Assembly: GCF_000330705.1 (NCBI RefSeq)
Contig: NZ_ANAM01000001.1
Coordinates: 434,001-498,000, forward strand
DNA length: 64,000 bases
Direction of reading: 5' to 3'
From: Salinicoccus carnicancri Crm
GTDB taxonomy: Bacteria; Bacillota; Bacilli; Staphylococcales; Salinicoccaceae
Shown: in pieces, positions 16,770-25,610 of the stretch
How the letters are laid out: each line of letters begins with the position of its first letter
Position numbering within the stretch: position 1 is the stretch's first letter
Position numbers and translations under genes: made by a program
The notes under the pieces: model-generated
Seen by the model: the letters and a program-made list of their open reading frames with translations, nothing else
The model's database searches: none
What the model was told of the DNA's origin: nothing

Positions 16770-18432
16770 CAGGGTAGAAGACTTTTATTTCATCAATCCA
16801 TTGGAAGTGATGACACCTGAGCGGCATACATACGATGCGGCGCTCCGCCGGGCTGCGGAGTATTCAGCGGAAGGCAGATATGTGATTTTGGCACTGTCCT
16901 ATGAAGCGGAGTCCGGTGACTTCATCATCGGGGTCTTTGACAAACCTGTGGACAGGGGCAGGTTTCTGGAGCAGTATGCGGGCACGGGCTTCTACCGGAT
17001 GGGGGAAGCCGGATTCCTTGAGAGCCGCGAGTCTTTCATGGAGAGTGTCGGGAAGATCCGCGAATATATAAAGGAAGGCCACACATATCAGGTGAACTAT
17101 ACGACACGTCTCGGCGGTGATTTTGAAGGGGACCCGCACGGGTTGTTCCAGCAGCTCACCGCGGGTGACAACGGAGACTATGCAATGTTCATCACGTGGG
17201 AAGGGAAGGCAATTGTCAGCTGTTCCCCGGAACTGTTCTTTGAAGTGGATGAAGACCGGCACATAAGGACGCGGCCGATGAAGGGCACTTCTAAGCGTCA
17301 CAGTGATCCGGTGTCTGACGGGGAAAGCTTCCGGTTTCTGAAAGAGTCCGGAAAGGACCGGGCGGAGAATGTGATGATTGTGGACCTTCTGCGGAATGAC
17401 CTGTCCAAAGTCGCCAAAAGGGGGACGGTTTCGGTGCCGCACCTGTTCACAATCGAAAAGTATGAGACGGTCTATCAGATGACTTCAACGGTTGAAGCGA
17501 AGCTTGCGGATGAAGCGGGGCTGCCTGAAATCATGAAAGCCTTGTTCCCCTGCGGCTCCATCACCGGTGCGCCCAAGATGATCACCATGGACATCATCGA
17601 AGATCTGGAAAGCACACCGAGAGGGTTCTACTGCGGCACGCTCGGAATCATGTTCCCGGGAGGTGCATCGGTGTTCAACGTGCCGATCCGGACGCTCTAT
17701 ATGGAAGACGGACGCTTCACATACGGCGCCGGCGGAGGCATCACATATGATTCCGATCCTGCTGCGGAGTATGAAGAGATGGTCGCGAAAACAAGATTTC
17801 TCGCTTCCGGCGTGTACCGCCTAATCGAAACCATGAGCCTGCGGAATGGCATAATCAGGCGTTTTGATCTCCATGAATCGCGCATCAGGGATTCTGCTGC
17901 TGCGTTCTCGTGGCAGGCGCCCGAGTTCAAAAAGGCTGTCCTTTCCTATCTGGAAGATAATGGACTTGCAGCCGGGGATTTCAAACTGCGTGCCGAAGCC
18001 GACAGCTCCGGCAGGGTGTCTCTCAGCCATGCGACGCTTGAAGAAATGGAGGCGGCTCACGCGAAACTTGCGGCCGCGCCAATCATTGCACCGGCGGAAT
18101 TCCTCCGCCACAAGACGACGGTGCGTCATCACTATGACAGTGTGGACGATGAATTCCCCATCGTTTTGTATTATAATGAGAATCATCGTATCACAGAATT
18201 TAATATCGGCAGCCTGGTCGTGGAGGAAGCGGGGACTTTCCATACTCCGCCGCTGTCCGAGGGACTGCTCGGCGGTGTGATGCGCCGCTCCCTGATGCGT
18301 GCAGGGGTGATTTCGGAACGCAGCTATACAAAGGAAGAGCTTGTCACCAAATATGCAGCCGGGGCTGTACAGATATATATGATCAACAGTCTGAGGGAAT
18401 GGGTTAAAATCAGTTTGGATGTTTCGGGGTGA
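16738..18432 (+). CDS. pabB: Aminodeoxychorismate synthase PabB fused to aminodeoxychorismate lyase PabC
   Basis: A two-domain protein of 564 residues. Residues 1 to about 360 are a chorismate-binding PabB, with the blocks MKGTSKR, FPCGSITGAPK and YGAGGGI. From about 365 on is a class IV aminotransferase-fold lyase, starting with NGIIRRFDLHESRIRDSA and containing FLRHKTTVRHHYD, where the lysine is the likely PLP-binding residue. Together they turn chorismate into p-aminobenzoate, making two separate polypeptides unnecessary. S. aureus encodes PabB and PabC separately, but fusions are common elsewhere. ATG 16738 is preceded by GGAAGGTGG; an in-frame GTG at 16729 overlaps that site. Confidence 0.9.
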   Translation: MYVHTKFKRNDRVEDFYFINPLEVMTPERHTYDAALRRAAEYSAEGRYVILALSYEAESGDFIIGVFDKPVDRGRFLEQYAGTGFYRMGEAGFLESRESFMESVGKIREYIKEGHTYQVNYTTRLGGDFEGDPHGLFQQLTAGDNGDYAMFITWEGKAIVSCSPELFFEVDEDRHIRTRPMKGTSKRHSDPVSDGESFRFLKESGKDRAENVMIVDLLRNDLSKVAKRGTVSVPHLFTIEKYETVYQMTSTVEAKLADEAGLPEIMKALFPCGSITGAPKMITMDIIEDLESTPRGFYCGTLGIMFPGGASVFNVPIRTLYMEDGRFTYGAGGGITYDSDPAAEYEEMVAKTRFLASGVYRLIETMSLRNGIIRRFDLHESRIRDSAAAFSWQAPEFKKAVLSYLEDNGLAAGDFKLRAEADSSGRVSLSHATLEEMEAAHAKLAAAPIIAPAEFLRHKTTVRHHYDSVDDEFPIVLYYNENHRITEFNIGSLVVEEAGTFHTPPLSEGLLGGVMRRSLMRAGVISERSYTKEELVTKYAAGAVQIYMINSLREWVKISLDVSG

Positions 18433-18436
18433 AACC

Positions 18437-18649
18437 ATGATAACTATACTATTAATATTGCTCGTCATCGCCATCGTGCTGTTCACGCATTTTGTCGTGA
18501 CATATCTCATTGAGAACGACATCAAGATCGTGGGCGTACTGTTCGCTTTTGTCGGTGTCATCGCCGCGATTGTCGTCATGGAGTTCATAATCAGCGGCAT
18601 GGCGGAGTTCGTTTCAGGGGAACTCGCGATATTCTACAGGGATAACTAG
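18437..18649 (+). CDS. Small two-helix membrane protein, unknown function
   Basis: I do not recognise this 70-residue protein. Two hydrophobic segments (about 1-22 and 31-55) flank a short charged linker (LIENDIKIVG), and it ends in FYRDN. It starts 4 bases after the pabBC stop with GGGGTGA as ribosome site, so it belongs to the same transcript. An upstream in-frame ATG inside pabBC is less likely. Confidence 0.6.
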   Translation: MITILLILLVIAIVLFTHFVVTYLIENDIKIVGVLFAFVGVIAAIVVMEFIISGMAEFVSGELAIFYRDN

Positions 18650-18670
18650 GCGTAAATAGGAGGAAGAAAG

Positions 18671-18928
18671 ATGATTTTTGCAAATGGAGACTGCCACATC
18701 ACGTACCAGCAGGAAAAGCCCATCAGCGATTCCGAAAGGGCGAGGATCGCTGATGGATTTCTAAAGGGAACACATGAATACTTGAAAGAACTGCAGACGA
18801 CCGAACACACGCTCACATTCCTTTATTCGCCAGTCAAAGTGATGGAGGCGCACAATACAATAGAGCCGTGTGACCTGGTGATAGAGGAAGTCAGGGCATT
18901 CCTTGGCAGAATGGAGGTGGCGGCATGA
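18671..18928 (+). CDS. Single-domain PxpB-like protein (AHS1 N-terminal part only)
   Basis: An 85-residue protein that resembles only the N-terminal ferredoxin-like domain of PxpB/KipI. It has the opening Gly-Asp (ANGDCHITY), the central helix-rich segment, and a strand like the TLxxxYxPxx block of that domain (LTFLYSPVKVME). Normal PxpB is about 240 residues and carries a C-terminal cyclophilin-like domain, which is absent here. The stop overlaps the start of the PxpC-like gene as ATGA, leaving no room for it. The coupling to pxpC is the main support for the assignment. AGGAGGAA precedes the ATG. Confidence 0.5.
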   Translation: MIFANGDCHITYQQEKPISDSERARIADGFLKGTHEYLKELQTTEHTLTFLYSPVKVMEAHNTIEPCDLVIEEVRAFLGRMEVAA

Positions 18929-19866
18929 GCATCATAGTACAGGACAGCGGGCTGCTCACGATCCTGCAGACCCTGGATCCGGAACCGTCCGCCAAAGGCA
19001 ATGAATATAACGGCGCGTGCGACCGGCTGGCGCACCAGCTGGCAAACCAGCTGGTCGGCAACGACAAGGCGGCGCCGACTGTGGAAATGACACACCAGCA
19101 TTCAATCATTAAATTTACGGAACCGACAGTGATCGCCTTCAGCGGTGCCGGGTTCAAGGCGAAGTCCGGCGGCCGGGAAATATTCCTCAACCGCATCTAT
19201 CTTTTCGACCGCGGGGATGAACTGGAATTCATCCCGCAGAAAAAGGGCAACCGCATCTATCTTGCTGTAGCGGGCGGATTGAAAACCGAAGGCTCGAACG
19301 TCATGAAATCCGGTGACGAAATCATCATGTGCCGTGACTATACGGCACACCATGATGAGCTGTTCAACATGATGAAACGGCGGAGCGAGGTGAACTGGGG
19401 TGTCGATACTTACGCGCTTGTCGAAGTCTATCTTTCGGATGTCTACCATATCGTCAGGCGTCCCGATGTTCCGGATGAAATATATGAGAAGCTTGAAAGC
19501 GGAGAGTATACGGTGAGGAATGAAAAGAACAGGGTGGCACTTTATGTGGATGGCCCTGAAATCGCGCTTCAGGATACCGGCATTGAACACGCCGGGGTCA
19601 AGGGTGGTGTGCATATTGCGGACAGCCAGCCGGTGCTGGCGCTGAATGATTTCAACAAAGTGACGACGGCACCGCAGGTCGGCACGATTCCTTCCTACCA
19701 TCTGCACAAGCTCTCACAAAAGAGCACAGGTTCTAAAATCCAGTTCAAAGCCATCGATGCAGCAGATGCACATGCGAACCTGTACGCCCATCACCTGTGG
19801 ATGAAGAGCCTCTTCAAAGCGATAGACTACAAACTGTCAAAAGAGCTTGTCAAAGAAAAGATGTAA
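18925..19866 (+). CDS. Biotin-dependent carboxyltransferase-like protein, PxpC/KipA family
   Basis: A 313-residue AHS2-domain protein. In the canonical PxpABC 5-oxoprolinase, PxpB and PxpC work together on 5-oxoproline; in B. subtilis KipA opposes the kinase inhibitor KipI. The family pattern is seen in VQDSGLLTILQTLDP at the N-terminus, LANQLVGND, and VIAFSGAGFKA. PGxxYRxGR-type motifs of well-conserved members are not obvious, so this is a diverged copy. No PxpA gene is nearby. A strong terminator follows. Confidence 0.7.
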   Translation: MSIIVQDSGLLTILQTLDPEPSAKGNEYNGACDRLAHQLANQLVGNDKAAPTVEMTHQHSIIKFTEPTVIAFSGAGFKAKSGGREIFLNRIYLFDRGDELEFIPQKKGNRIYLAVAGGLKTEGSNVMKSGDEIIMCRDYTAHHDELFNMMKRRSEVNWGVDTYALVEVYLSDVYHIVRRPDVPDEIYEKLESGEYTVRNEKNRVALYVDGPEIALQDTGIEHAGVKGGVHIADSQPVLALNDFNKVTTAPQVGTIPSYHLHKLSQKSTGSKIQFKAIDAADAHANLYAHHLWMKSLFKAIDYKLSKELVKEKM

Positions 19867-19879
19867 AATGAAACTTCGT

Positions 19880-19909
19880 CCGGAACAGGCATGTTCCGGG
19901 CTTTTTTTC
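19880..19909 (+). terminator. Intrinsic terminator after pxpC-like gene
   Basis: CCGGAACA and TGTTCCGG arms with a 4-base loop are followed by GC and seven T. Confidence 0.9.
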
Positions 19910-20041
19910 ATTGGTGCAACAAAAATTTCATACTGGAAAATGATTGTGGAAACAACAAAATACTCCGGAAATAATGTATAATTATATATCAGTAAAAACG
20001 AACGCCGGCATCGGCCGGTATATGGTGGGAATGGTTTTGAC

Positions 20042-21832
20042 ATGAGAAATATTCTAAAACAGTATTTTGGATTCGATACATTCAGGCCAAGACAGGAGGA
20101 GATCATCGGCTCGGTGCTGGCCGGCAACAATACACTGGGCATACTGCCGACTGGGTCGGGGAAATCAATCTGTTTCCAGGTGCCGGGTCTGAAACACTCC
20201 GGACTCACACTGGTCATCTCTCCGCTGATTTCACTGATGCGGGACCAGGTGGAATCATTGAACAGCCAGGGCATTCCTGCTGCCTACCTGAATTCCACAC
20301 TGAAAAAGAGGGAAATAGATTCACTGATGGTGAACCTGGAACGCGGAGACTACCAGTTCCTCTACGTTGCCCCTGAACGCTTCAACAGCGAAGCATTCAG
20401 GAATCTGATCCTGCGTCTTGATGTGCCGCTCGTGGCATTTGATGAAGCGCATTGTATTTCCAAATGGGGGCATGATTTCAGGCCGAGCTATCAGAGCATC
20501 ATACCGGTACTGAAAAAGCTCCTCCCGGAGGCAGTGACCATTGGCTTGACCGCCACCGCCACACTTGAGGTACAGGAAAACATCCAGGAACTTCTCGGAA
20601 TCGACACGGACAATGTCTTCACCACCAGTGTGGCGCGGGAGAACCTGCACCTCAGTGTGAACAGGACGTATCAGAGGGAACAGTTCATCCTGTCATATAT
20701 AGAGGACCATCCAGGCGGAGCCGGAATCATCTATGCGGCCACACGGGCGGAAGTGGAGAAGATTTCTTTGTTCCTTGCCGACAATGGTGTGGATAACGTC
20801 ATATATCACGGAGGGCTTGGCAAAGAGGAACGCAACGCCAACCAGCGCGAGTTCGTATCGGGCGGCAGAAGGATTGTCGTTGCAACCAACGCTTTCGGCA
20901 TGGGGATAGACAAGCCGGATATCCGGTTCATCATCCACCATAACCTGCCGGGTGATGTCGAAAGTTATTATCAGGAAATCGGCCGTGCCGGACGGGACGG
21001 GAGAGTGAGCGAATGCATCCTCCTGTCCAGTCCGCGTGATGTCAACCTCCACCAGTTTTTCATCGACCGTTCCAGTTCATCCGACCAGTACAAGGATCAT
21101 ATGCGGGCAAAACTGGACAGGATGATCCAGTACAACCGGACATCGAAATGCCTGAGCAGCTTCATCACGAAATATTTTGATCCGGACGAATATGTGGAGG
21201 AATGCCTCACCTGCTCCAACTGCACGGATGAAGGTCGTGATTATGATATGACGCCCGAAGCAGCTGAAGTGATTAAGCTCATCAAAGAGTGTACGCTGCC
21301 GCTGACCCGTGAGCAGACGATTCAGGTCCTGAGGGGTGAGATGAGTGAGAATGTCACTTCCCACAGCCTTGAGGAACTGGAATCCTTCGGCAATATGGAG
21401 AGCTATCTGACAGGGGAAATCAGCCATGTGCTTGATGAGCTGATATTGCGGGGGTATCTCCATATAGAGGAGGAACACCTCCATACTGTCCAAAAAAGCG
21501 AAGTGGTGCTCGATGGAGATGCCGTAATCATGACAGTGCCGTTCAGAAAGCATTTCAATGAGAAAGTGGATATCAGCACAGCCTCCTCCCCGAATGAACT
21601 GCTGTTTGGCAAGCTTGCAGATACAAGGGAGCGGCTGGCGGATAAATACGGGGTGGGCCAGGAGGATATCTTTACGGATGCAACCCTCAGGGAATTTGCC
21701 AAAAAGATGCCCCGGAGCAAACAGGATATGGTGAACATCCAGGGTGTCGGCAACTATAAGCTGAAGCATTACTGTCCTCACTTCCTTGAAACGATTGAAG
21801 CGCACAGGGAAGGGGTCTTTGTGACAGAATGA
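20042..21832 (+). CDS. recQ: ATP-dependent DNA helicase RecQ
   Basis: RecQ unwinds 3'-tailed duplexes in recombination and replication-fork repair. The 596-residue protein has the full set: motif 0 FDTFRPRQEEII, Walker A LPTGSGKS, DEAH-box FDEAHCISKWGHDFRPSY (including the aromatic-rich loop), GLTATAT, and motif VI YYQEIGRAGRDG. The RQC zinc site shows as CLTCSNC near residue 393. An HRDC domain occupies the last 80 residues, ending QGVGNYKLKHYCP. The ATG is preceded by a rather distant GGTGGGA. Confidence 0.95.
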   Translation: MRNILKQYFGFDTFRPRQEEIIGSVLAGNNTLGILPTGSGKSICFQVPGLKHSGLTLVISPLISLMRDQVESLNSQGIPAAYLNSTLKKREIDSLMVNLERGDYQFLYVAPERFNSEAFRNLILRLDVPLVAFDEAHCISKWGHDFRPSYQSIIPVLKKLLPEAVTIGLTATATLEVQENIQELLGIDTDNVFTTSVARENLHLSVNRTYQREQFILSYIEDHPGGAGIIYAATRAEVEKISLFLADNGVDNVIYHGGLGKEERNANQREFVSGGRRIVVATNAFGMGIDKPDIRFIIHHNLPGDVESYYQEIGRAGRDGRVSECILLSSPRDVNLHQFFIDRSSSSDQYKDHMRAKLDRMIQYNRTSKCLSSFITKYFDPDEYVEECLTCSNCTDEGRDYDMTPEAAEVIKLIKECTLPLTREQTIQVLRGEMSENVTSHSLEELESFGNMESYLTGEISHVLDELILRGYLHIEEEHLHTVQKSEVVLDGDAVIMTVPFRKHFNEKVDISTASSPNELLFGKLADTRERLADKYGVGQEDIFTDATLREFAKKMPRSKQDMVNIQGVGNYKLKHYCPHFLETIEAHREGVFVTE

Positions 21833-21845
21833 AGCCGTAAAAAAT

Positions 21846-21878
21846 AAGCCGGTCCAACGAATCCTTTGGGCCGGCTTG
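21846..21878. terminator. Bidirectional terminator between recQ and the EamA gene
   Basis: AAGCCGGTCCAA and TTGGGCCGGCTT arms pair with one G-T pair, between converging genes. Confidence 0.75.
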
Positions 21879-21891
21879 CCTGTTTGCGGTA

Positions 21892-22746
21892 TCATGTTCT
21901 GCCCGGTTTGTTTTTCATGTACATATAGTAGCTCGCGGCAAAAATGATGATGTATCCGATGACTGACAATGTGTCCGGAACATCTCCGAAGACGGCGATG
22001 CTGAAAACGGCTGTGAACAGTATTGTCGAATAGAAGAATATGGATATCTCCCTGGCGGGTGCGAAACTGTAGGCGATTGTGAGTCCGAACTGGCCGATGG
22101 CCGCGAATACGCCGGAGAGGATCAGCGCCCAGAACTGGATTGTGGTCATGGGTTCGTACTGCCAGATGAAAAACGGCAGCAGGACGGCGCATGAGAAGAA
22201 CGAGAAATAGAACACTGTCGTATAGAACTTCTCCCGGCTGCCCAGGACGCGGAGCACCGTGTATGCCCCGGCTGCAAACAGCGCGCCCAGAACACCGATC
22301 AGTCCGTACACCGTATCGCTCGACATCGACGGCTTGATGATGAAGATGGCGCCGGCAAAGGCGATGACGATGGAGATTATCTGGTATTTGCGCACATATT
22401 CCTTCAGAAATATCGCACAGAGGATGATTGTGAAAAAGGGGCTGAGTTTGTTAAGTATGTCAGCATCGCTGAGGACCATCCTGTCGATGACGAAGAAGTT
22501 GAGCACGACACCGATGACGCCGAAAGCCGAACGGGTGATGAGAAGGAGCTGGTTCTCCCTGTGTCCGAAAAACTTCTCCCTGTAGTAGATGACAAAACCG
22601 AGTGCCATCAGCATGGACACGATGTTCCTGAAAAACACCTTCTGGACGGTGGGCAGATCACCGCTGTATTTGACGAAAACCGCCATCAGGCTGAAACCGA
22701 GGGAGGAAATGACCAGGGCTATGATTCCCTTGACTGTGCTGTTCAT
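21892..22746 (-). CDS. EamA/DMT-family transporter
   Basis: A 284-residue protein with ten hydrophobic segments arranged as two repeats of five, typical of the drug/metabolite transporter superfamily. Conserved landmarks are VFFRNIVSMLMALGF near the N-terminus, the mid-protein SPFFTIILCAIFLKEYVRKYQ, and the second-repeat end YIIIFAASYYMYMKNKP. Substrate cannot be deduced. I chose the ATG at 22746, which has GGAGGCC upstream; an in-frame upstream ATG adds a polar stretch without a ribosome site. Confidence 0.82.
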   Translation of the reverse strand: MNSTVKGIIALVISSLGFSLMAVFVKYSGDLPTVQKVFFRNIVSMLMALGFVIYYREKFFGHRENQLLLITRSAFGVIGVVLNFFVIDRMVLSDADILNKLSPFFTIILCAIFLKEYVRKYQIISIVIAFAGAIFIIKPSMSSDTVYGLIGVLGALFAAGAYTVLRVLGSREKFYTTVFYFSFFSCAVLLPFFIWQYEPMTTIQFWALILSGVFAAIGQFGLTIAYSFAPAREISIFFYSTILFTAVFSIAVFGDVPDTLSVIGYIIIFAASYYMYMKNKPGRT

Positions 22747-23102
22747 TAAAAGTGGCCTCCAATTGAAAATATAAAGTTTCATACTTTATCATATAAAGAA
22801 TTTTACTAAAAATATTTTTATGAATCATGGATACAGTCTAACATATGAGTGGAGGGACTTCGGAACGTTTTATGTGAATACGGCCTCATGAAATTACAAA
22901 TCTTTCCTTTGCCTAAACAGATTATGTATGGCATCATAGTAGATGGAAAACAGTACATATGGTGTTTAACTTTACAACTGAACACAAGATATAGTGTTTA
23001 GTTCCTCGACTATGTGTGTATTTATAAAATGAAGGCAAAAGATCTAATCGAACGTCAGTTCGTTTATTTTATTTTGGCCAGCATGATGGAAGGGGGGATG
23101 GC
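22747..23102 (+). promoter_or_regulatory. nrd operon control region with tandem NrdR boxes
   Basis: The 356-base gap carries two copies of the NrdR-box consensus (ACACwATATATwGTGT). The one at 22982-22997 matches 15 of 16 positions, and the one at 22950-22965 matches about 13. They are 32 bp apart centre to centre, about three helical turns, the usual NrdR arrangement. A likely -10 (TATAAA) lies downstream near 23033. NrdR-ATP/dATP is expected to repress the operon when dNTPs are ample. I see no gene in the rest of the gap. Confidence 0.8.
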
Positions 23103-23510
23103 ATGATAATCGCATTCTATTCCATGACAGGGAACGTGCGGCGGTTCATCAAAAATTCAAAGGCCGGCGAACACTTCGGAACATACGAAATCCGTGCCGC
23201 GAACAAAGATGAGCCGGTAGACGAACCGTTCATCCTGGTGACGAGCACCTACGGTTACGGGGGCGTGCCGTCGCAAGTCAAATCCTTCCTCCGTGTCAAC
23301 CACCGGAGGATGGTGGCGGTGGCATCAAGCGGGAACCGCAACTGGGGTGCCAATTATGCAATGGCCGGAGAGCATATTAGCAATGAGTACAGTGTGCCGC
23401 TCCTGATGAAATTCGAGCTGCATGGTACTCCCGGACAAAGAGAAGAATTCATTGAAAAGGCAGGGGCTATACATGAAAGTATTAGACGAGAAGAAATACA
23501 ATCACATTGA
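23103..23510 (+). CDS. nrdI: Class Ib ribonucleotide reductase flavodoxin NrdI
   Basis: NrdI is an atypical flavodoxin that supplies superoxide to build the dimanganese-tyrosyl cofactor of NrdF. The 135-residue protein has the FMN loop YSMTGNVRRFI, the TSTYGYGGVPSQVKSFL segment, and ASSGNRNWGANYA. Length is normal. GGAAGGGGGGATGGC precedes ATG 23103. Its last 38 bases overlap the nrdE start, an overlap also known in S. aureus. Confidence 0.95.
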   Translation: MIIAFYSMTGNVRRFIKNSKAGEHFGTYEIRAANKDEPVDEPFILVTSTYGYGGVPSQVKSFLRVNHRRMVAVASSGNRNWGANYAMAGEHISNEYSVPLLMKFELHGTPGQREEFIEKAGAIHESIRREEIQSH

Positions 23511-25578
23511 GCTGAATAACGAAGTCACAAAGCGCGACGAAACGGGATTCTACCAATTGGACAAGGACCAGGAGGCACTTCAGGTATTCAAAGAGGAAGT
23601 GGGGGACAAGACGATCCATTTCGGAAGCGAGCTTGAGCGTCTCCATTACCTCGTGGACAATGACTTCTACTATGACCTGTTCGAAGAGTATTCCGAGGAC
23701 GCTGTGATGGAAATCGTTGAATACGCCGAGTCCATCCCCTTCGAATTCAAAAGCTATATGGCTGCGAGCAAATTTTTCAAGGACTATACGCTTAAGACGA
23801 ACGACAAAAAGCAGTACCTTGAAGACTACAAGCAGCATGTTGTCATCGTGAGCCTGTATCTTTCAAAAGGGGATGTGGAACAGGCGAAACGACTCGTCCT
23901 CTCAATGCTTGAACAGCGCTATCAGCCGGCGACACCGACATTCCTGAACGCAGGGCGTGCACGCCGCGGAGAGATGGTTTCATGCTTCCTGCTTGAAGTG
24001 GATGACAGCCTGAACTCCATCAACTACATTGACTCCACTGCAAAACAGCTGTCCAAGATCGGAGGCGGCGTCGCGATCAACCTGTCAAAACTGCGCGCCC
24101 GCGGTGAAGCGATCAAGGGCATCGAAGGTGTGGCCAAAGGTGTGCTGCCTGTTGCCAAGGCGCTTGAGGGCGGCTTCGGCTATGCCGACCAGCTCGGCCA
24201 GAGGCCGGGTGCGGGTGCTGTCTACCTGAACATCTTCCATTACGATCTGCCGGAATTCCTGGACACTAAAAAAGTGAATGCGGACGAAGACATCCGCCTG
24301 GCAACGATTTCCACGGGCCTTGTCGTCCCGTCCAAGTTCTTCGACCTGGCGAAAAACGATGAACCATTCTATCTGTTCGCACCGCACACTGTGGAACGTG
24401 AATACGGCCAGACGCTCGATGACATGAACCTGGATGAGATGTATGACGAGCTCGTGGCCAACGACAAAGTGAAAAAGCGCAAGTTCGAGGCGAGGGAAAT
24501 GCTGAACACGATTGCGCAGACACAGCTCCAGTCCGGCTATCCTTATATCATGTTCAAGGACAATGCCAACAAGGTGCACCCTCTGAAGGAAGTCGGCCAG
24601 ATCAAAATAAGCAACCTGTGCACTGAAATTTTCCAGCTGCAGGAAACATCCACGATCAATGACTACGGCACGGACGATGAAATCCGCCGTGACATTTCCT
24701 GCAACCTGGGATCGCTCAACATTGCGAACGTAATGGAGTCTGGCAAAGTCCGTGAATCCGTCCATGAAGGCATAGAAGCGCTGACGGTGGTCAGCGATGA
24801 TACGGCAATTGCGAATGCGCCGGGCGTCAAAAAGGCGAATGATGAGCTGCACTCGGTCGGTCTCGGGGCGATGAACCTGCACGGCTACCTGGCCAAGAAC
24901 AAGATCAACTATGAATCCCGTGAGGCACGCGACTTCGCCAACGTATTCTTCATGCTGCTCAACTACTACTCGCTTGAGAAATCCATGATGATCGCCAAAG
25001 AACGCGGCCGTACATTCAAGGATTTCGAACGGTCAGACTATGCAACAGGTGAATATTTTGAAAAGTATACAGCCCGGGCTGTGGAACCGGAATCGGATAA
25101 AGTGGCTGCCCTGTTCTCGGATATCCACATCCCGACGACGGAAGACTGGAAGGCGCTCTCAGAAGAGGTGAAGGCACACGGTCTGTTCCATGCATACCGT
25201 CTGGCAATCGCGCCGACACAGAGCATATCCTATGTACAGAATGCGACAAGTTCCGTCATGCCGATCGTCGATATGATCGAACGCAGGACTTACGGCAACT
25301 CCGAAACATTCTATCCGATGCCGTTCCTGTGCCCGGAGACAATGTGGTACTACAAGAGTGCATTCAACACGGATCAGATGAGACTCATCGACATGATCGC
25401 AACAATCCAGCAGCATGTGGACCAGGGCATCAGTACAATCCTGTATGTGAACTCTGAAATCTCCACAAGGGAACTTGCGAGACTCTATATCTACGCACAC
25501 CACAAAGGGCTGAAATCCCTGTACTACACAAGGAACAAACTGCTCAGCGTGGAAGAGTGCACAAGCTGCTCCGTATAA
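23473..25578 (+). CDS. nrdE: Class Ib ribonucleoside-diphosphate reductase alpha subunit NrdE
   Basis: NrdE reduces ribonucleoside diphosphates using a thiyl radical generated through NrdF. The ATG at 23473 gives 701 residues beginning MKVLDEKKYNHIELNNEVTK, matching the S. aureus protein in sequence and length. A longer upstream reading frame runs inside nrdI and is not expected to be used. Visible landmarks are PATPTFLNAGRARRGEMVSC, the active-site block ISNLCTEIFQ, GLGAMNLHGYLA, and the C-terminal redox tail ECTSCSV with its two cysteines. Confidence 0.96.
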   Translation: MKVLDEKKYNHIELNNEVTKRDETGFYQLDKDQEALQVFKEEVGDKTIHFGSELERLHYLVDNDFYYDLFEEYSEDAVMEIVEYAESIPFEFKSYMAASKFFKDYTLKTNDKKQYLEDYKQHVVIVSLYLSKGDVEQAKRLVLSMLEQRYQPATPTFLNAGRARRGEMVSCFLLEVDDSLNSINYIDSTAKQLSKIGGGVAINLSKLRARGEAIKGIEGVAKGVLPVAKALEGGFGYADQLGQRPGAGAVYLNIFHYDLPEFLDTKKVNADEDIRLATISTGLVVPSKFFDLAKNDEPFYLFAPHTVEREYGQTLDDMNLDEMYDELVANDKVKKRKFEAREMLNTIAQTQLQSGYPYIMFKDNANKVHPLKEVGQIKISNLCTEIFQLQETSTINDYGTDDEIRRDISCNLGSLNIANVMESGKVRESVHEGIEALTVVSDDTAIANAPGVKKANDELHSVGLGAMNLHGYLAKNKINYESREARDFANVFFMLLNYYSLEKSMMIAKERGRTFKDFERSDYATGEYFEKYTARAVEPESDKVAALFSDIHIPTTEDWKALSEEVKAHGLFHAYRLAIAPTQSISYVQNATSSVMPIVDMIERRTYGNSETFYPMPFLCPETMWYYKSAFNTDQMRLIDMIATIQQHVDQGISTILYVNSEISTRELARLYIYAHHKGLKSLYYTRNKLLSVEECTSCSV

Positions 25579-25610
25579 TCTAAACGATCTATGGCAAAGG
25601 AGTCATTAAA

